Source of the DNA: Gammaproteobacteria bacterium
Lineage (GTDB): Bacteria > Pseudomonadota > Gammaproteobacteria > Pseudomonadales > Pseudohongiellaceae
Direction: 5' to 3'
Assembly: GCA_030654835.1 (NCBI GenBank)
Contig: JAURWS010000013.1
Location: forward strand, 31,829-95,828
Length of the DNA stretch: 64,000 nucleotides
Shown here: one piece after another, positions 44,534 to 53,216 of the stretch
Numbering within the stretch: the stretch's first letter is position 1
How the letters are laid out: every line of letters starts with the position of its first letter
The notes under the pieces: model-generated
What the model saw: the letters and a program-made list of their open reading frames with translations, nothing else
The model's database searches: none
Told to the model about the DNA's origin: nothing
Made by a program: the position numbers and the translations under genes

Positions 44534-45940
44534 TTACTCCATGTTGAGTTTTTTCATCCGGTAACGCAGTGATCGAAAGCTCATTCCAAGCCTCTGCGCG
44601 GCCGCCGTCTTGTTCCAGCGCGACTCTTCCAGAGCCTGTTCGATGGCTTTGCGTTCGATGGCTTCAAGATGATTCTCAAGGGAGAATCCCTCGCCCCGAG
44701 GCAGGCTGAAAGTCGTCTCCGTATTGCCCGTCTGTGCCTCTGCGAACCGAGGGTCGGCTGTGATCGCCGACACCGCGCTACCGTACTGCAGATCAAGATT
44801 TTGGACTGATACGACGCTGTTCTCACATAACGTCACGGCGCGCTGCAGGATATTTTCCAGCTCGCGGATGTTGCCCGGAAAGGGATATTCGCACAGCGCC
44901 TGCAGAGCCTCGGGGCTCAACGTCGGCACGGGACTGATGTGATTGTCGTCGGCGATGCGCATCAGTATCTCTGCCCCCAGTTCGGCGATATCGTCCTGCC
45001 GCTGTCGCAGGCTGGGAACATCCAGCTCGATGACATTGATCCGGTAGTAGAGATCCTGGCGGAAATTGCGTCGGCTGACTTCTTCCGCGAGACTCTTGTG
45101 GCTGGCGCTCAGAATGCGCACATCAGTCGGAATTTCCGTTTGCGAACCCACAGGGCGTACCGACTTTTCCTGAATGACACGCAACAGTTTCACCTGCATG
45201 TGCAGTGGCAGATCTGCCACCTCATCCAGAAACAGCGAGCCACCTCTGGCCGCCTGAAATAATCCAGTCTTGTCCTTGTCGGCGCCCGTGAAGCTGCCTT
45301 TGACATGTCCGAACAATTCGCTCTCCATCAGCCCTGCAGGTATCGCTCCGCAGTTCACCGCAACAAAGGGGCCGTCCGCGCGCGCACTCTGATTGTGGAT
45401 AGAGCGCGCCGCCAATTCTTTGCCACTGCCAGACTCTCCGTAGATGAACACAGGTGCCTGACTGCGTGCGAGCCGTGCAATCTGCTGGCGCAAATTGCGA
45501 ATGGTTGTTGAATTGCCGGTTATATTAACTTCTCTTGAGGCTTTCGTTGCTACGGCCAGCGGAGCCGGTGAGTGTAATGAAAGCTTCAATGCCGAATTGA
45601 CCAGATCCCGCAGTTTCTGCAGGTCAACGGGCTTGGAGACGAAATCGAATGCCCCGGCCTTCAGCGCGCGAATGGCCGTCTCGGTATTTCCGTGAGCCGT
45701 AATGACGGCGACGGGCATGTGGCTGTAGTAATGCTGAATATGCTCGACAAGATCCAGTCCGTTGCCGTCAGGAAGTTTCATGTCGGTGAGGCAAAGGCTG
45801 AATTTTTTTCTCTGCAGAAGCTCGTTGGCACTGCTCAGGTTGCTCGCACTTTCGGTAATGAGAGACATCCGCCCCAAAGTAATTTCGAGCAACTCGCGAA
45901 TGTCGGGCTCATCATCAACAATCAGCACACTGCCAGTCAT
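44534..45940 (-). CDS. pilR: Sigma-54-dependent response regulator PilR
   Basis: A 468-aa NtrC-family regulator. Receiver domain (DDEPDIRELLEITL, phosphoacceptor in LTDMKLPDGNGLD), AAA+ domain with Walker A YGESGSGKELAA, the sigma-54 contact loop as GSFTGA and Walker B LFLDEVADLP, and a C-terminal Fis-type helix-turn-helix (NKTAAAQRLGMSFRSLRYRM). It activates major pilin transcription in P. aeruginosa. It lies 36 bases downstream of pilS on the same strand. No -24/-12 promoter was seen before pilV in this window. Confidence 0.96.
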   Translation of the reverse strand: MTGSVLIVDDEPDIRELLEITLGRMSLITESASNLSSANELLQRKKFSLCLTDMKLPDGNGLDLVEHIQHYYSHMPVAVITAHGNTETAIRALKAGAFDFVSKPVDLQKLRDLVNSALKLSLHSPAPLAVATKASREVNITGNSTTIRNLRQQIARLARSQAPVFIYGESGSGKELAARSIHNQSARADGPFVAVNCGAIPAGLMESELFGHVKGSFTGADKDKTGLFQAARGGSLFLDEVADLPLHMQVKLLRVIQEKSVRPVGSQTEIPTDVRILSASHKSLAEEVSRRNFRQDLYYRINVIELDVPSLRQRQDDIAELGAEILMRIADDNHISPVPTLSPEALQALCEYPFPGNIRELENILQRAVTLCENSVVSVQNLDLQYGSAVSAITADPRFAEAQTGNTETTFSLPRGEGFSLENHLEAIERKAIEQALEESRWNKTAAAQRLGMSFRSLRYRMKKLNME

Positions 45941-45976
45941 AAGGATTCCAGTAGCGGGAAATTACTCGGGATTTTT

Positions 45977-47605
45977 TCAATCCATATTTCTATCGGCGTG
46001 CGAGAAATGGATGGTGAAGCAGCTCTTGCCTTTGCTGGTTTTGTGGTAGGAAAGCTGTGCCTGATTAGCTTCGCACAGTTCCTTGGAGATATAAAGTCCC
46101 AGCCCGGTGCCGTTGGGGTTGGTGGTGTAGAACGGTTCGAAGAGATGTTCCTCTGCCTCTGCCGATACTCCGGGGCCCTCATCGATCACATGCAGTACCG
46201 GCGTCGACAGCTCGGCATTGCGACCGAGTCCGCCTTTGAGTTGCAGAGTGGCCTTGCCAGTGGTCTGTTCGCTGTAACGCAGGCCGTTTTCCATGAGGTT
46301 GGTGAGAATCTGTTCGAGCTGACTCACGATCACCCGGATCTCGGTCGTGGGAGGGAAGATGTCGATAGAAATTTGGCCATTCAACTGATGAGACTCGCAG
46401 TAATTGTCCACGAACCGGGTCAGCCAGTCGAGCAGGTTGATCCTTTCACTACCATCCTGCTTGTGTCGCGACATATGCAGGACATCTTCGATAATCAGAT
46501 TGACCCTGCCGCAGTGGTTGAGAATGATCTCCAGCAGACGCCGGTCAGCCTGCTGCAGTCCCTCCGCTTCCTGAAGCAGTTGACTGGCATGGCTGATGGC
46601 GCCAAGAGGATTGCGGATCTCGTGGGCAATACTGGCCGTCAGGCGTCCCAGCGACGCCAGCTTCATCTGCCTCACGCGCTGGATGATCTGCGTGCTGTCC
46701 TCCAGGAAAATGACAATATTGGATTCGGAAGCGGGGTTCAGATAGGCAAAGTTTGCCTGCAGTTGCGGGGCGGCGCTATTGGTGGCAAACGTGGGCACGC
46801 GTCGGCCCGGTCTGCTCCGCCAGGACAGCAGATGCTGCTGAAGAACGGGTGGTAGCGTCTGGCGCGTTGCCGAACTGCCGTTGCTGAGTCGGCCGCCCTC
46901 GGTATCTATTAGCCCCAGCATCTGTATCGCCGCATCATTGGCGGTCAGCACTCTGGCATTGACGTCCACAACGACGATACCCGTGCGCATACGCTGAATC
47001 ACCAGTTGGTTCAGTTGCTCCAGATTGACGATGCTCGTGGCCTGCTCGGCTGCCAGCAGGGCGCTGCGTCGCATGCGTTCGCTCAACGACTGTAGATACA
47101 AGGATGTGGCGAATAACAGTATTCCCAACAGACCCGCTTGCATGTACTGGTTGGCGACCACGTCCGTGCTGAAGCTGAGATAGACCTCTGCATAGATGGT
47201 GGCGATGCTGGCGATGGCGGCCAGGAAAGTACTCATTCTGCCGATGATCAGAATGCTGCCTGCGGCGATGGTCACCAGATGCAGCAGTCCAAGGCCGCTG
47301 ACCATTCCCCCGCAGCTGTAGGCAATCAGGGCAATGGCCAGGATGTCAGCAATGAAAACGGAGCTGAGAAGGCTCTGTCTGGCCCTGATATCCTGGCCCG
47401 GCCTTATCAGGGCGATCACCAGCACACTGAAGATTCCGTAGGCGATCAGGATGTCATGGAACAGGTCGGGATCATGGCTGCCCAGCTGGGTCGTAGTGGG
47501 GCTGGTCAGGAAGGTGGCCATCAATACGAGGGCGAGAATGACTCGATAGATATTGTAGATCTGCAGAATTCGATGGTTCTGGTCTGGCTGAGTGCTCACG
47601 TCCAT
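45977..47605 (-). CDS. pilS: Sensor histidine kinase PilS
   Basis: A 542-aa kinase with six N-terminal hydrophobic segments (about residues 20-190), a PAS domain (about 205-300), dimerisation helix LASLGRLTASIAHEIRNPLGAISHASQLL with the phosphoacceptor His, and an ATPase domain (NLMENGLRYSE, VIDEGPGV, NPNGTGLGLYISKELCEANQ). This is the PilS layout: in P. aeruginosa it monitors pilin levels in the membrane and controls PilR. Divergent from nadE. Confidence 0.95.
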   Translation of the reverse strand: MDVSTQPDQNHRILQIYNIYRVILALVLMATFLTSPTTTQLGSHDPDLFHDILIAYGIFSVLVIALIRPGQDIRARQSLLSSVFIADILAIALIAYSCGGMVSGLGLLHLVTIAAGSILIIGRMSTFLAAIASIATIYAEVYLSFSTDVVANQYMQAGLLGILLFATSLYLQSLSERMRRSALLAAEQATSIVNLEQLNQLVIQRMRTGIVVVDVNARVLTANDAAIQMLGLIDTEGGRLSNGSSATRQTLPPVLQQHLLSWRSRPGRRVPTFATNSAAPQLQANFAYLNPASESNIVIFLEDSTQIIQRVRQMKLASLGRLTASIAHEIRNPLGAISHASQLLQEAEGLQQADRRLLEIILNHCGRVNLIIEDVLHMSRHKQDGSERINLLDWLTRFVDNYCESHQLNGQISIDIFPPTTEIRVIVSQLEQILTNLMENGLRYSEQTTGKATLQLKGGLGRNAELSTPVLHVIDEGPGVSAEAEEHLFEPFYTTNPNGTGLGLYISKELCEANQAQLSYHKTSKGKSCFTIHFSHADRNMD

Positions 47606-47752
47606 GGCGATCGGGGTTTTCCGGCCCGGAGAGTTCTTGTTGGGAAGTTACTGGCGAGGTTATTTGCGTTTTGCTTAAGCGGTTTGTTTGTCGGACAATA
47701 TCGCACTTGTTTGACAATAGCCATAAGTGCCTTTCGGGCAATTGGGGAGTGT

Positions 47753-49414
47753 ATGCCAGGGCGTTTAACCGTTGTTATGGCCCAGCTGAATCTGCTGGTA
47801 GGGGACATCAAGGGCAACACAGAACGGGTGATTGCTGCGGCGCAGCAGGCCATCGTCGAGCACGCCGCCGACATCATCGCGTTTCCGGAACTGACACTGA
47901 CCAGCTATTCCCCCGAGGATCTGCTGTTGCGGCCAAGCCTGCAGACTCGTATCGACAAGGCGTTGCAGCACCTGCTCTCTGCCAACCTGCCTGTGCATAT
48001 GCTGATCGGTTATCCGTTACGCGAGAATGGGCGCCTCTACAACGCCGTCTCTCTCATCAAGGGATCGACAATTCTCGCCACTTACCGCAAGCAGTGCCTG
48101 CCCAACTATCAGGTGTTTGATGAGCGCCGCTATTTCTCTCCGGGGCATGAACCGTGCGTGGTGAACATCAAGGGTATCGCGGTGGCGATGACAATCTGTG
48201 AAGACATGTGGGAGGAGGAGCCGACCCGACAGGCCGCCGAGGCCGGTGCGAGTCTGCTCATCAATATCAATGCATCACCTTTCCACCGCAATAAGGGCGC
48301 GGAGCGCGCGGCATTGCTGCGCACGCGGGCACAACAGGCCGGGATCCCCATCGTTTATGTCAATCTCGTGGGAGGGCAGGATGAGCTGGTGTTTGACGGC
48401 TCCTCCATGGCGGTCAATGCCACGGGAGAATGTCTCGTGCAGGCGCCTTCATTCCAGGAGGGCCTGTTTCCTGTACATCTTGAGGTGCTTCCCGGTGATG
48501 CGAAGCGCGCACGTCTGAGTGTGAGTGCAGGAGAATCGACAGCAGCGGACAGCATAGATGCCGGTTTGTACAAAGCGCTGGTGCTGGGTGTTCGCGACTA
48601 CGTTCGCAAGAATGGTTTCAAAGGGGTCGTGCTCGGACTTTCCGGAGGCATAGACTCGGCTCTGACGCTGGTGATTGCGGCGGATGCACTGGGGGCTGAT
48701 CGCGTCCAGGCGGTGATGATGCCGTTTACTTACACCTCGCAGCTGAGCCTCGATCAGGCGCGCGCTCAAGCTGAGCGGCTGGGCATCCACTACAGTGTGA
48801 TTCCGATCAACAATGCCTATCGGAGCTTCACGACAGCTCTTGAAAATGAGTTCGCGGGACTGTCTGTGGATGTCGCCGAGCAGAATATCCAGGCGCGCTG
48901 CCGGGGTGTGCTGCTGATGGCGATATCCAACAAGAAGGGTGTGCTGGTATTGACCACCGGCAACAAGAGCGAAATTGCGGTGGGTTACTGTACGCTGTAT
49001 GGCGACATGGCTGGCGGTTTCGATGTGCTGAAGGACGTCCCCAAAACGGTGGTCTATCGACTCTGTGAGTACCGTAATGCCCAGGCTGACGCGCTGTCGG
49101 CGCCCGTTATCCCTCGGGCTGTCATCGACCGTCCGCCTTCCGCAGAATTGGCGCCGGGGCAGGTGGATCAGGATAACCTGCCACCGTATGACGAACTCGA
49201 CGCCATCCTGGAGCTGTATGTGGAGCAGGATTGCAGCGCCACCGACATCATTGCCAAAGGTTATGCCGAGGCCACGGTTCGGCGCGTGTTGCGACTTGTT
49301 GACCTTAATGAATACAAGCGCCGCCAGGGGCCCATCGGAGTTCGACTCACACAACGCGGATTCGGCAGAGATCGCCGTTACCCGATTACCTCCGGCTGGG
49401 AGCTGGGGGATTGA
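47753..49414 (+). CDS. nadE: Glutamine-dependent NAD+ synthase
   Basis: A 553-aa two-domain enzyme. Residues 1-270 form a nitrilase-fold glutaminase with triad Glu46 (AFPELTLTS), Lys113 (YRKQCLPNY) and Cys149 (TICEDMWEE). Residues about 285-553 form the NAD synthetase with the PP-loop [12 protein letters not shown] and [23 protein letters not shown]. It amidates deamido-NAD, completing the pathway that NadD (earlier in this window) begins. ATG 47753 has GGGGAG four bases upstream. With gmhA it is inserted between pilS and bamD, which are adjacent in P. aeruginosa as I recall. Confidence 0.96.
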   Translation: MPGRLTVVMAQLNLLVGDIKGNTERVIAAAQQAIVEHAADIIAFPELTLTSYSPEDLLLRPSLQTRIDKALQHLLSANLPVHMLIGYPLRENGRLYNAVSLIKGSTILATYRKQCLPNYQVFDERRYFSPGHEPCVVNIKGIAVAMTICEDMWEEEPTRQAAEAGASLLININASPFHRNKGAERAALLRTRAQQAGIPIVYVNLVGGQDELVFDGSSMAVNATGECLVQAPSFQEGLFPVHLEVLPGDAKRARLSVSAGESTAADSIDAGLYKALVLGVRDYVRKNGFKGVVLGLSGGIDSALTLVIAADALGADRVQAVMMPFTYTSQLSLDQARAQAERLGIHYSVIPINNAYRSFTTALENEFAGLSVDVAEQNIQARCRGVLLMAISNKKGVLVLTTGNKSEIAVGYCTLYGDMAGGFDVLKDVPKTVVYRLCEYRNAQADALSAPVIPRAVIDRPPSAELAPGQVDQDNLPPYDELDAILELYVEQDCSATDIIAKGYAEATVRRVLRLVDLNEYKRRQGPIGVRLTQRGFGRDRRYPITSGWELGD

Positions 49415-49444
49415 ACGGATTGCTCTGATTGCCCCGATTTCACG

Positions 49445-49464
49445 ACAGACAGACAAACAAACAG
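49445..49464 (+). repeat. Tetranucleotide run (ACAG/ACAA, five units)
   Basis: ACAG-ACAG-ACAA-ACAA-ACAG occupies 49445-49464, ending eight bases before the TTG start of gmhA, so its last bases overlap the AGGTG ribosome-binding region. Short and imperfect. Confidence 0.6.
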
Positions 49465-49472
49465 GTGAACCA

Positions 49473-50057
49473 TTGAAACAGTACATCATCGCGACACTGA
49501 ACGATTCCCATGACTACCTGCAGCGCTTCATGGCTGCGGAGTCCAACATTGCGAGTATCGAGGCGGCCGCCGGCGTTCTGATCGAAGCGCTGCGAGCAGG
49601 CAATGCCATCTATAGCTGCGGCAACGGTGGCTCCATGAGCGACGCGATGCATTTTGCCGAGGAATTGACTGGGCGCTATCGTCAGAATCGGCGCGGGTTA
49701 GCAGCGACGGCCATCAGCGACGCGGGACACATCAGTTGTGTGGCAAATGATTTCGGCTACGAGTACATCTTCTCCCGTTATCTGGAGGCTCGTGGTCGCA
49801 CGGGGGATTGCCTGTTGGCCATCAGTACCAGTGGCAGTAGCCGCAATGTGATCAAGGCGGCGGAGTTTGCGCGGGCCAATGGCATGCCTGTCATCAGCCT
49901 GACAGGTGCGGCAGGCTCAGCGCTAGGTGCGCTGGCCACCGTGGATATCAGTGCAGGGAAGAGTGCGTTTGCGGATCGCGTGCAGGAAGTCCACATCAAG
50001 ATCATTCATATCCTGATCGAACTGATCGAGCGCGAGTTCTGTCCGGAAAACTATTAA
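49473..50057 (+). CDS. gmhA: Phosphoheptose isomerase (sedoheptulose 7-phosphate isomerase)
   Basis: A 194-aa SIS-domain protein very close to E. coli Gmh[72 protein letters not shown] and [16 protein letters not shown]. It makes D-glycero-D-manno-heptose 7-phosphate for the LPS inner core. The related DiaA lacks several of these blocks. The start is TTG 49473 with AGGTG upstream; no suitable ATG exists. The stop overlaps the bamD stop by four bases on the opposite strand. No other heptose genes are near. Confidence 0.93.
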   Translation: MKQYIIATLNDSHDYLQRFMAAESNIASIEAAAGVLIEALRAGNAIYSCGNGGSMSDAMHFAEELTGRYRQNRRGLAATAISDAGHISCVANDFGYEYIFSRYLEARGRTGDCLLAISTSGSSRNVIKAAEFARANGMPVISLTGAAGSALGALATVDISAGKSAFADRVQEVHIKIIHILIELIEREFCPENY

Positions 50058-51010
50058 CCGAAAATCCCGAACGTCAGAATACTGAGTAGTGAACGCTTGG
50101 CGGGAGGTGGCTCGTCCATGACGGGATTCTCTGGTCGGAACGGCCTTGTGGTCGGGGCCAGCGGGGTGTTGTCGACGTTATCTCCCAAAAGGCCGAACGA
50201 GACTGTATAGAGTATCGACGGATTGGTGACATCGCTGCGCACAATGAAGTTGCCGTTGCCGTCCAATGAAGGATGGTCCGGGAAATTCTGTTTGAGTAGC
50301 GCGAGTGAGGTGCCGGCCAGGTCGTCTAGGCCCATGCGCAGATAGGCTTCGACCATGATAGCCATGCCATCGGACACCAGCGGGCTGCCCTGGAAATTTT
50401 CCACCACATAGCGGCCGCGATTAAGTGCGGCGACGTAGGCGCGGCGCTCCAGATAATACGTTCCTACGTGGATTTCATAGGTGGCAAGCAGATTGCGCAG
50501 ATAGATCATGCGGGCACGGGCATCGGCCGCGTAGTCGCTGTCCGGGTATAAGGCCAGCAGCATGGAGAATTCGGCGAAGGCATCACGAGCGCGGCCCGGA
50601 TCACGCTTGGCTGGATCAGTCGGCAGGAAGCGGCTCATGAAGCCGGCGTCTTCTGCGAATGATGCCATGCCCTTCATGTAGTAAGCGTAATCGACACTGG
50701 GGTTGTCGGGGTTCAGGCGGATAAAGCGGTCGGCCGCTGTGCGGGCAGCCTCCAGATCCAGGTTGTTGAAATAGGCATAGATCAGCTCAATCTGACCTTG
50801 CGCCGCATAGCGTCCAAAGGGGAAACGGGACTCCAGCGCCTGATAAGTGCTGATCGCTGCGCGGTAGTTGCGGGCGTTCAGTTGTCGTTGCGCTGTGACA
50901 TAAAACTGTTCTTCGGTCGTCAGCCCCTCGAACTCGTCGCGCTCTTCGCTATCGAATATCGAGCAGGACACACAGGCCAGGCAAAGCGTCATCAGGATCA
51001 GAATTCTCAC
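50054..51010 (-). CDS. bamD: Outer membrane assembly lipoprotein BamD
   Basis: A 318-aa lipoprotein of the BAM complex. Lipobox region LCLACVSC then [11 protein letters not shown]. Tetratricopeptide-like repeats run through [42 protein letters not shown], the signature BamD block, and continue to about residue 240; the remaining 75 residues are a polar Pro-rich tail longer than in E. coli BamD (245 aa). I place the start at GTG 51010, giving a normal signal peptide ([16 protein letters not shown]); a start 21 codons upstream is possible. Confidence 0.93.
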   Translation of the reverse strand: MRILILMTLCLACVSCSIFDSEERDEFEGLTTEEQFYVTAQRQLNARNYRAAISTYQALESRFPFGRYAAQGQIELIYAYFNNLDLEAARTAADRFIRLNPDNPSVDYAYYMKGMASFAEDAGFMSRFLPTDPAKRDPGRARDAFAEFSMLLALYPDSDYAADARARMIYLRNLLATYEIHVGTYYLERRAYVAALNRGRYVVENFQGSPLVSDGMAIMVEAYLRMGLDDLAGTSLALLKQNFPDHPSLDGNGNFIVRSDVTNPSILYTVSFGLLGDNVDNTPLAPTTRPFRPENPVMDEPPPAKRSLLSILTFGIFG

Positions 51011-51224
51011 GCGACCACAACCTCTTCGATACCTGTCCGTCAGCTTGGGAAAACAGGAAAATAGTAAATTCAACTGGAAATTAGCGGTTATAATGCGCCC
51101 GCTTTGTCAGCCGCCACGGAGGCTGCGCAGTGTCAGGAGCGGCTCCTTGTGAGCCTGCCTGAGCGACGGCGTATTTAACCACAGCATTCCCGGTAAACCC
51201 AAGTTATGCTGTATTTTTCTATTT

Positions 51225-51266
51225 GAGTACAAAAATTAGAGTACATGAATTTGAGTACGAAGATTT
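51225..51266 (+). repeat. 14-bp tandem triplication spanning the rluD start codon
   Basis: Units GAGTACAAAAATTA (51225-51238), GAGTACATGAATTT (51239-51252) and GAGTACGAAGATTT (51253-51266). The first six bases are identical in all. The rluD ATG (51245-51247) is inside unit 2, so unit 3 is coding. Each unit is 14 bases, not a multiple of three. Confidence 0.8.
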
Positions 51267-52198
51267 CACTGCAGGTACAAGTTCCCGACCCTCTCTCCGG
51301 ACAACGGCTGGATCAAGTCGCCGCCAGTTTGTTTCCGGAATATTCACGCGGACGACTGCAAAACTGGATCAAGGAGGGCAACCTGCTGGTCAATGGCAAG
51401 GTCTTGCGCTCCAAGGACAAGATTTATGCGGGGGACCGACTGTCACTCGAGACCGTGCTGGTCGCCGATGAGACCTGGGTGGCGGAGCCGAAGGAACTGA
51501 ACATCGTCTACGAAGACGATGATGTGCTGGTGCTCGACAAACCAGTCAACACCGTCGTGCATCCTGCTGCGGGGAACCGCTCAGGCACACTTCTGAATGG
51601 TCTCCTGCATTATTGTCCGCAGCTGAGCGAGATCCCGCGCGCAGGTATTGTGCATCGACTGGACAAGGACACCTCCGGACTGATGGTGGTGGCCAAGAAT
51701 CTGCAGGCGCATCGCATCCTGGTCAAACAGCTGCAGCGTCGTGAAGTCGAACGCGAATACGAGGCGGTGGTGATTGGTGTGATGACAGCGGGCGGCACTG
51801 TCGATCTGCCGCTCGGCAGGCATCCCGTGCATCGTCAGAAACGTGCCGTGATCGAAAATGGCAAGGAGGCGGTGACGCATTACCGTGTGCTGAGCCGGTA
51901 TCGTTCGCACACCCACATTCGCGTGAAACTGGAGACGGGGCGTACCCATCAGATCCGAGTGCATATGAGCCATATCCGTTATCCTCTGGTAGGTGATCCT
52001 CTGTACGGCGGTCGTCTGCAAATCCCCAAGGGCTGCAGTGGCACACTGGCGAAAGTGCTGAAAGGCTTTGACCGGCAGGCTCTGCACGCTCGCCGACTCG
52101 GCTTCATTCATCCACATACAGGCGAGATGGTCAGCTGGGAATCCGAACTGCCAGCGGACATGCAGGAACTGCTGGCGGCCCTGCAGGCCGATATGTAA
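51245..52198 (+). CDS. rluD: 23S rRNA pseudouridine(1911/1915/1917) synthase
   Basis: A 317-aa RluD: N-terminal S4 domain (RLDQVAASLFPEYSRGRLQNWIKEGNLLVNGKV), the catalytic GIVHRLDKDTSGLMVVAKN with active-site Asp, and LETGRTHQIRVHM near the C-terminus. It forms the helix-69 pseudouridines, including the one RlmH methylates. The ATG sits in a 14-bp repeat with only AGAG just before it, a poor ribosome-binding site. The bamD/rluD divergent pair and the downstream pgeF-clpB follow the P. aeruginosa order. Confidence 0.96.
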   Translation: MNLSTKISLQVQVPDPLSGQRLDQVAASLFPEYSRGRLQNWIKEGNLLVNGKVLRSKDKIYAGDRLSLETVLVADETWVAEPKELNIVYEDDDVLVLDKPVNTVVHPAAGNRSGTLLNGLLHYCPQLSEIPRAGIVHRLDKDTSGLMVVAKNLQAHRILVKQLQRREVEREYEAVVIGVMTAGGTVDLPLGRHPVHRQKRAVIENGKEAVTHYRVLSRYRSHTHIRVKLETGRTHQIRVHMSHIRYPLVGDPLYGGRLQIPKGCSGTLAKVLKGFDRQALHARRLGFIHPHTGEMVSWESELPADMQELLAALQADM

Positions 52199-52238
52199 TT
52201 CTTCGGTCGGAATTCACCTGAAAACTGTGGGGCAGGCC

Positions 52239-53024
52239 ATGACCCTAACGACCACGATGAACGCTGCACTGGCGCCGATACAGCCGACGTGGGCTGCACC
52301 GGCGACTGTTATGGCCTTGGTCACCACTCGTAGAGGAGGCGTCAGCAAGCCTCCTTTTGATTCCTTCAATCTCGCCCTGCACGTCAAGGACAATTGCGCT
52401 GATGTTGACTCGAACAGGGCTCTATTGCAGAGGTTGCTGGGTGACAACATCCATCTGCAATGGCTTGAGCAGGTGCATGGCACACAGATTGTGCATGCCG
52501 AACGTGGCGCCGGTGAGTGTCGTGGTGATGCCGTCTTTATTGATACTCCGGGTGTGGCGGGAGTGGTCCTGACAGCAGACTGCCTGCCGGTGTTCTTCGC
52601 GGCTCGCGATGGCCGCAGCGTGGCTGTCGCACACGCCGGCTGGCGCGGGCTCGCAGATGGCATTCTCGAACGCACCCTAGCTTGTTTTTCAGTACCAGCC
52701 AGCGAAGTCATCGCCTGGATGGGTCCTGCCATTGGCCCTTGCCATTTTGAGGTGGGAGCGGAGGTGCGGGAAATCTTCCTCAGCTCTACCGAAGACGAAC
52801 AATTGCGTGTTCGTATTGACGCTGAAGGTTTTCGACCGGCAACGGATGCAGGCAAATATCTGGCTGATCTGTATGCTCTCGCCAGGCTCAAATTGCTGGC
52901 CGCCGGAGTTTCCTCTGTCAGTGGCGGCGAATGGTGTACTTACTGTGATGTTTCACGTTTCTATTCTTATCGCCGGGACGGTGTTACAGGGCGTATGGCC
53001 AGCGTGATCGGCCTGCGTCCATAA
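52239..53024 (+). CDS. pgeF: Peptidoglycan editing factor PgeF (YfiH family, laccase-like fold)
   Basis: A 261-aa YfiH-family protein. Metal/catalytic residues typical of the family appear as VHGTQIVHAE, VVLTADCLPVFFA (Cys), VAVAHAGWRGLADGIL (His) and GPAIGPCHFEVG, with WCTYCDVSRFYSYRRDG near the end. E. coli YfiH removes L-Ser mis-incorporated into UDP-MurNAc, protecting muropeptide composition. ATG 52239 follows GGGGCAGG; a second ATG six codons later is possible. Confidence 0.94.
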   Translation: MTLTTTMNAALAPIQPTWAAPATVMALVTTRRGGVSKPPFDSFNLALHVKDNCADVDSNRALLQRLLGDNIHLQWLEQVHGTQIVHAERGAGECRGDAVFIDTPGVAGVVLTADCLPVFFAARDGRSVAVAHAGWRGLADGILERTLACFSVPASEVIAWMGPAIGPCHFEVGAEVREIFLSSTEDEQLRVRIDAEGFRPATDAGKYLADLYALARLKLLAAGVSSVSGGEWCTYCDVSRFYSYRRDGVTGRMASVIGLRP

Positions 53025-53055
53025 GTCCCTATGCATTGCAGGTTCCACTGCCATA

Positions 53056-53083
53056 CTTGAATTTGCCGGGTCTGGCCGCATTT
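53056..53083 (+). promoter_or_regulatory. Sigma-32 heat-shock promoter of clpB
   Basis: CTTGAA at 53056-53061, a 14-base spacer, then CCGCATTT at 53076-53083. This fits the RpoH consensus CTTGAA-N(11-16)-CCCCATNT with one mismatch. It lies 133 bases before the clpB start, leaving a leader of about 125 bases. Confidence 0.8.
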
Positions 53084-53216
53084 AAAGTGTCAATCCTAGC
53101 AAGAGGGTTCTCATCTCAACCTGATCTTTATTAAGATCTTTCCAGATGAGCCCCTTTGCGCTACTGCTCCAGACTAGAAACCAATTCACACGCCCTATAT
53201 TTCTCGAGGTGAAGAC

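Noticed and set aside
45692..46855. 387-codon open frame opposite pilR/pilS
   Set aside because: It spans the junction of two well-supported genes on the other strand and shows no protein-like features.
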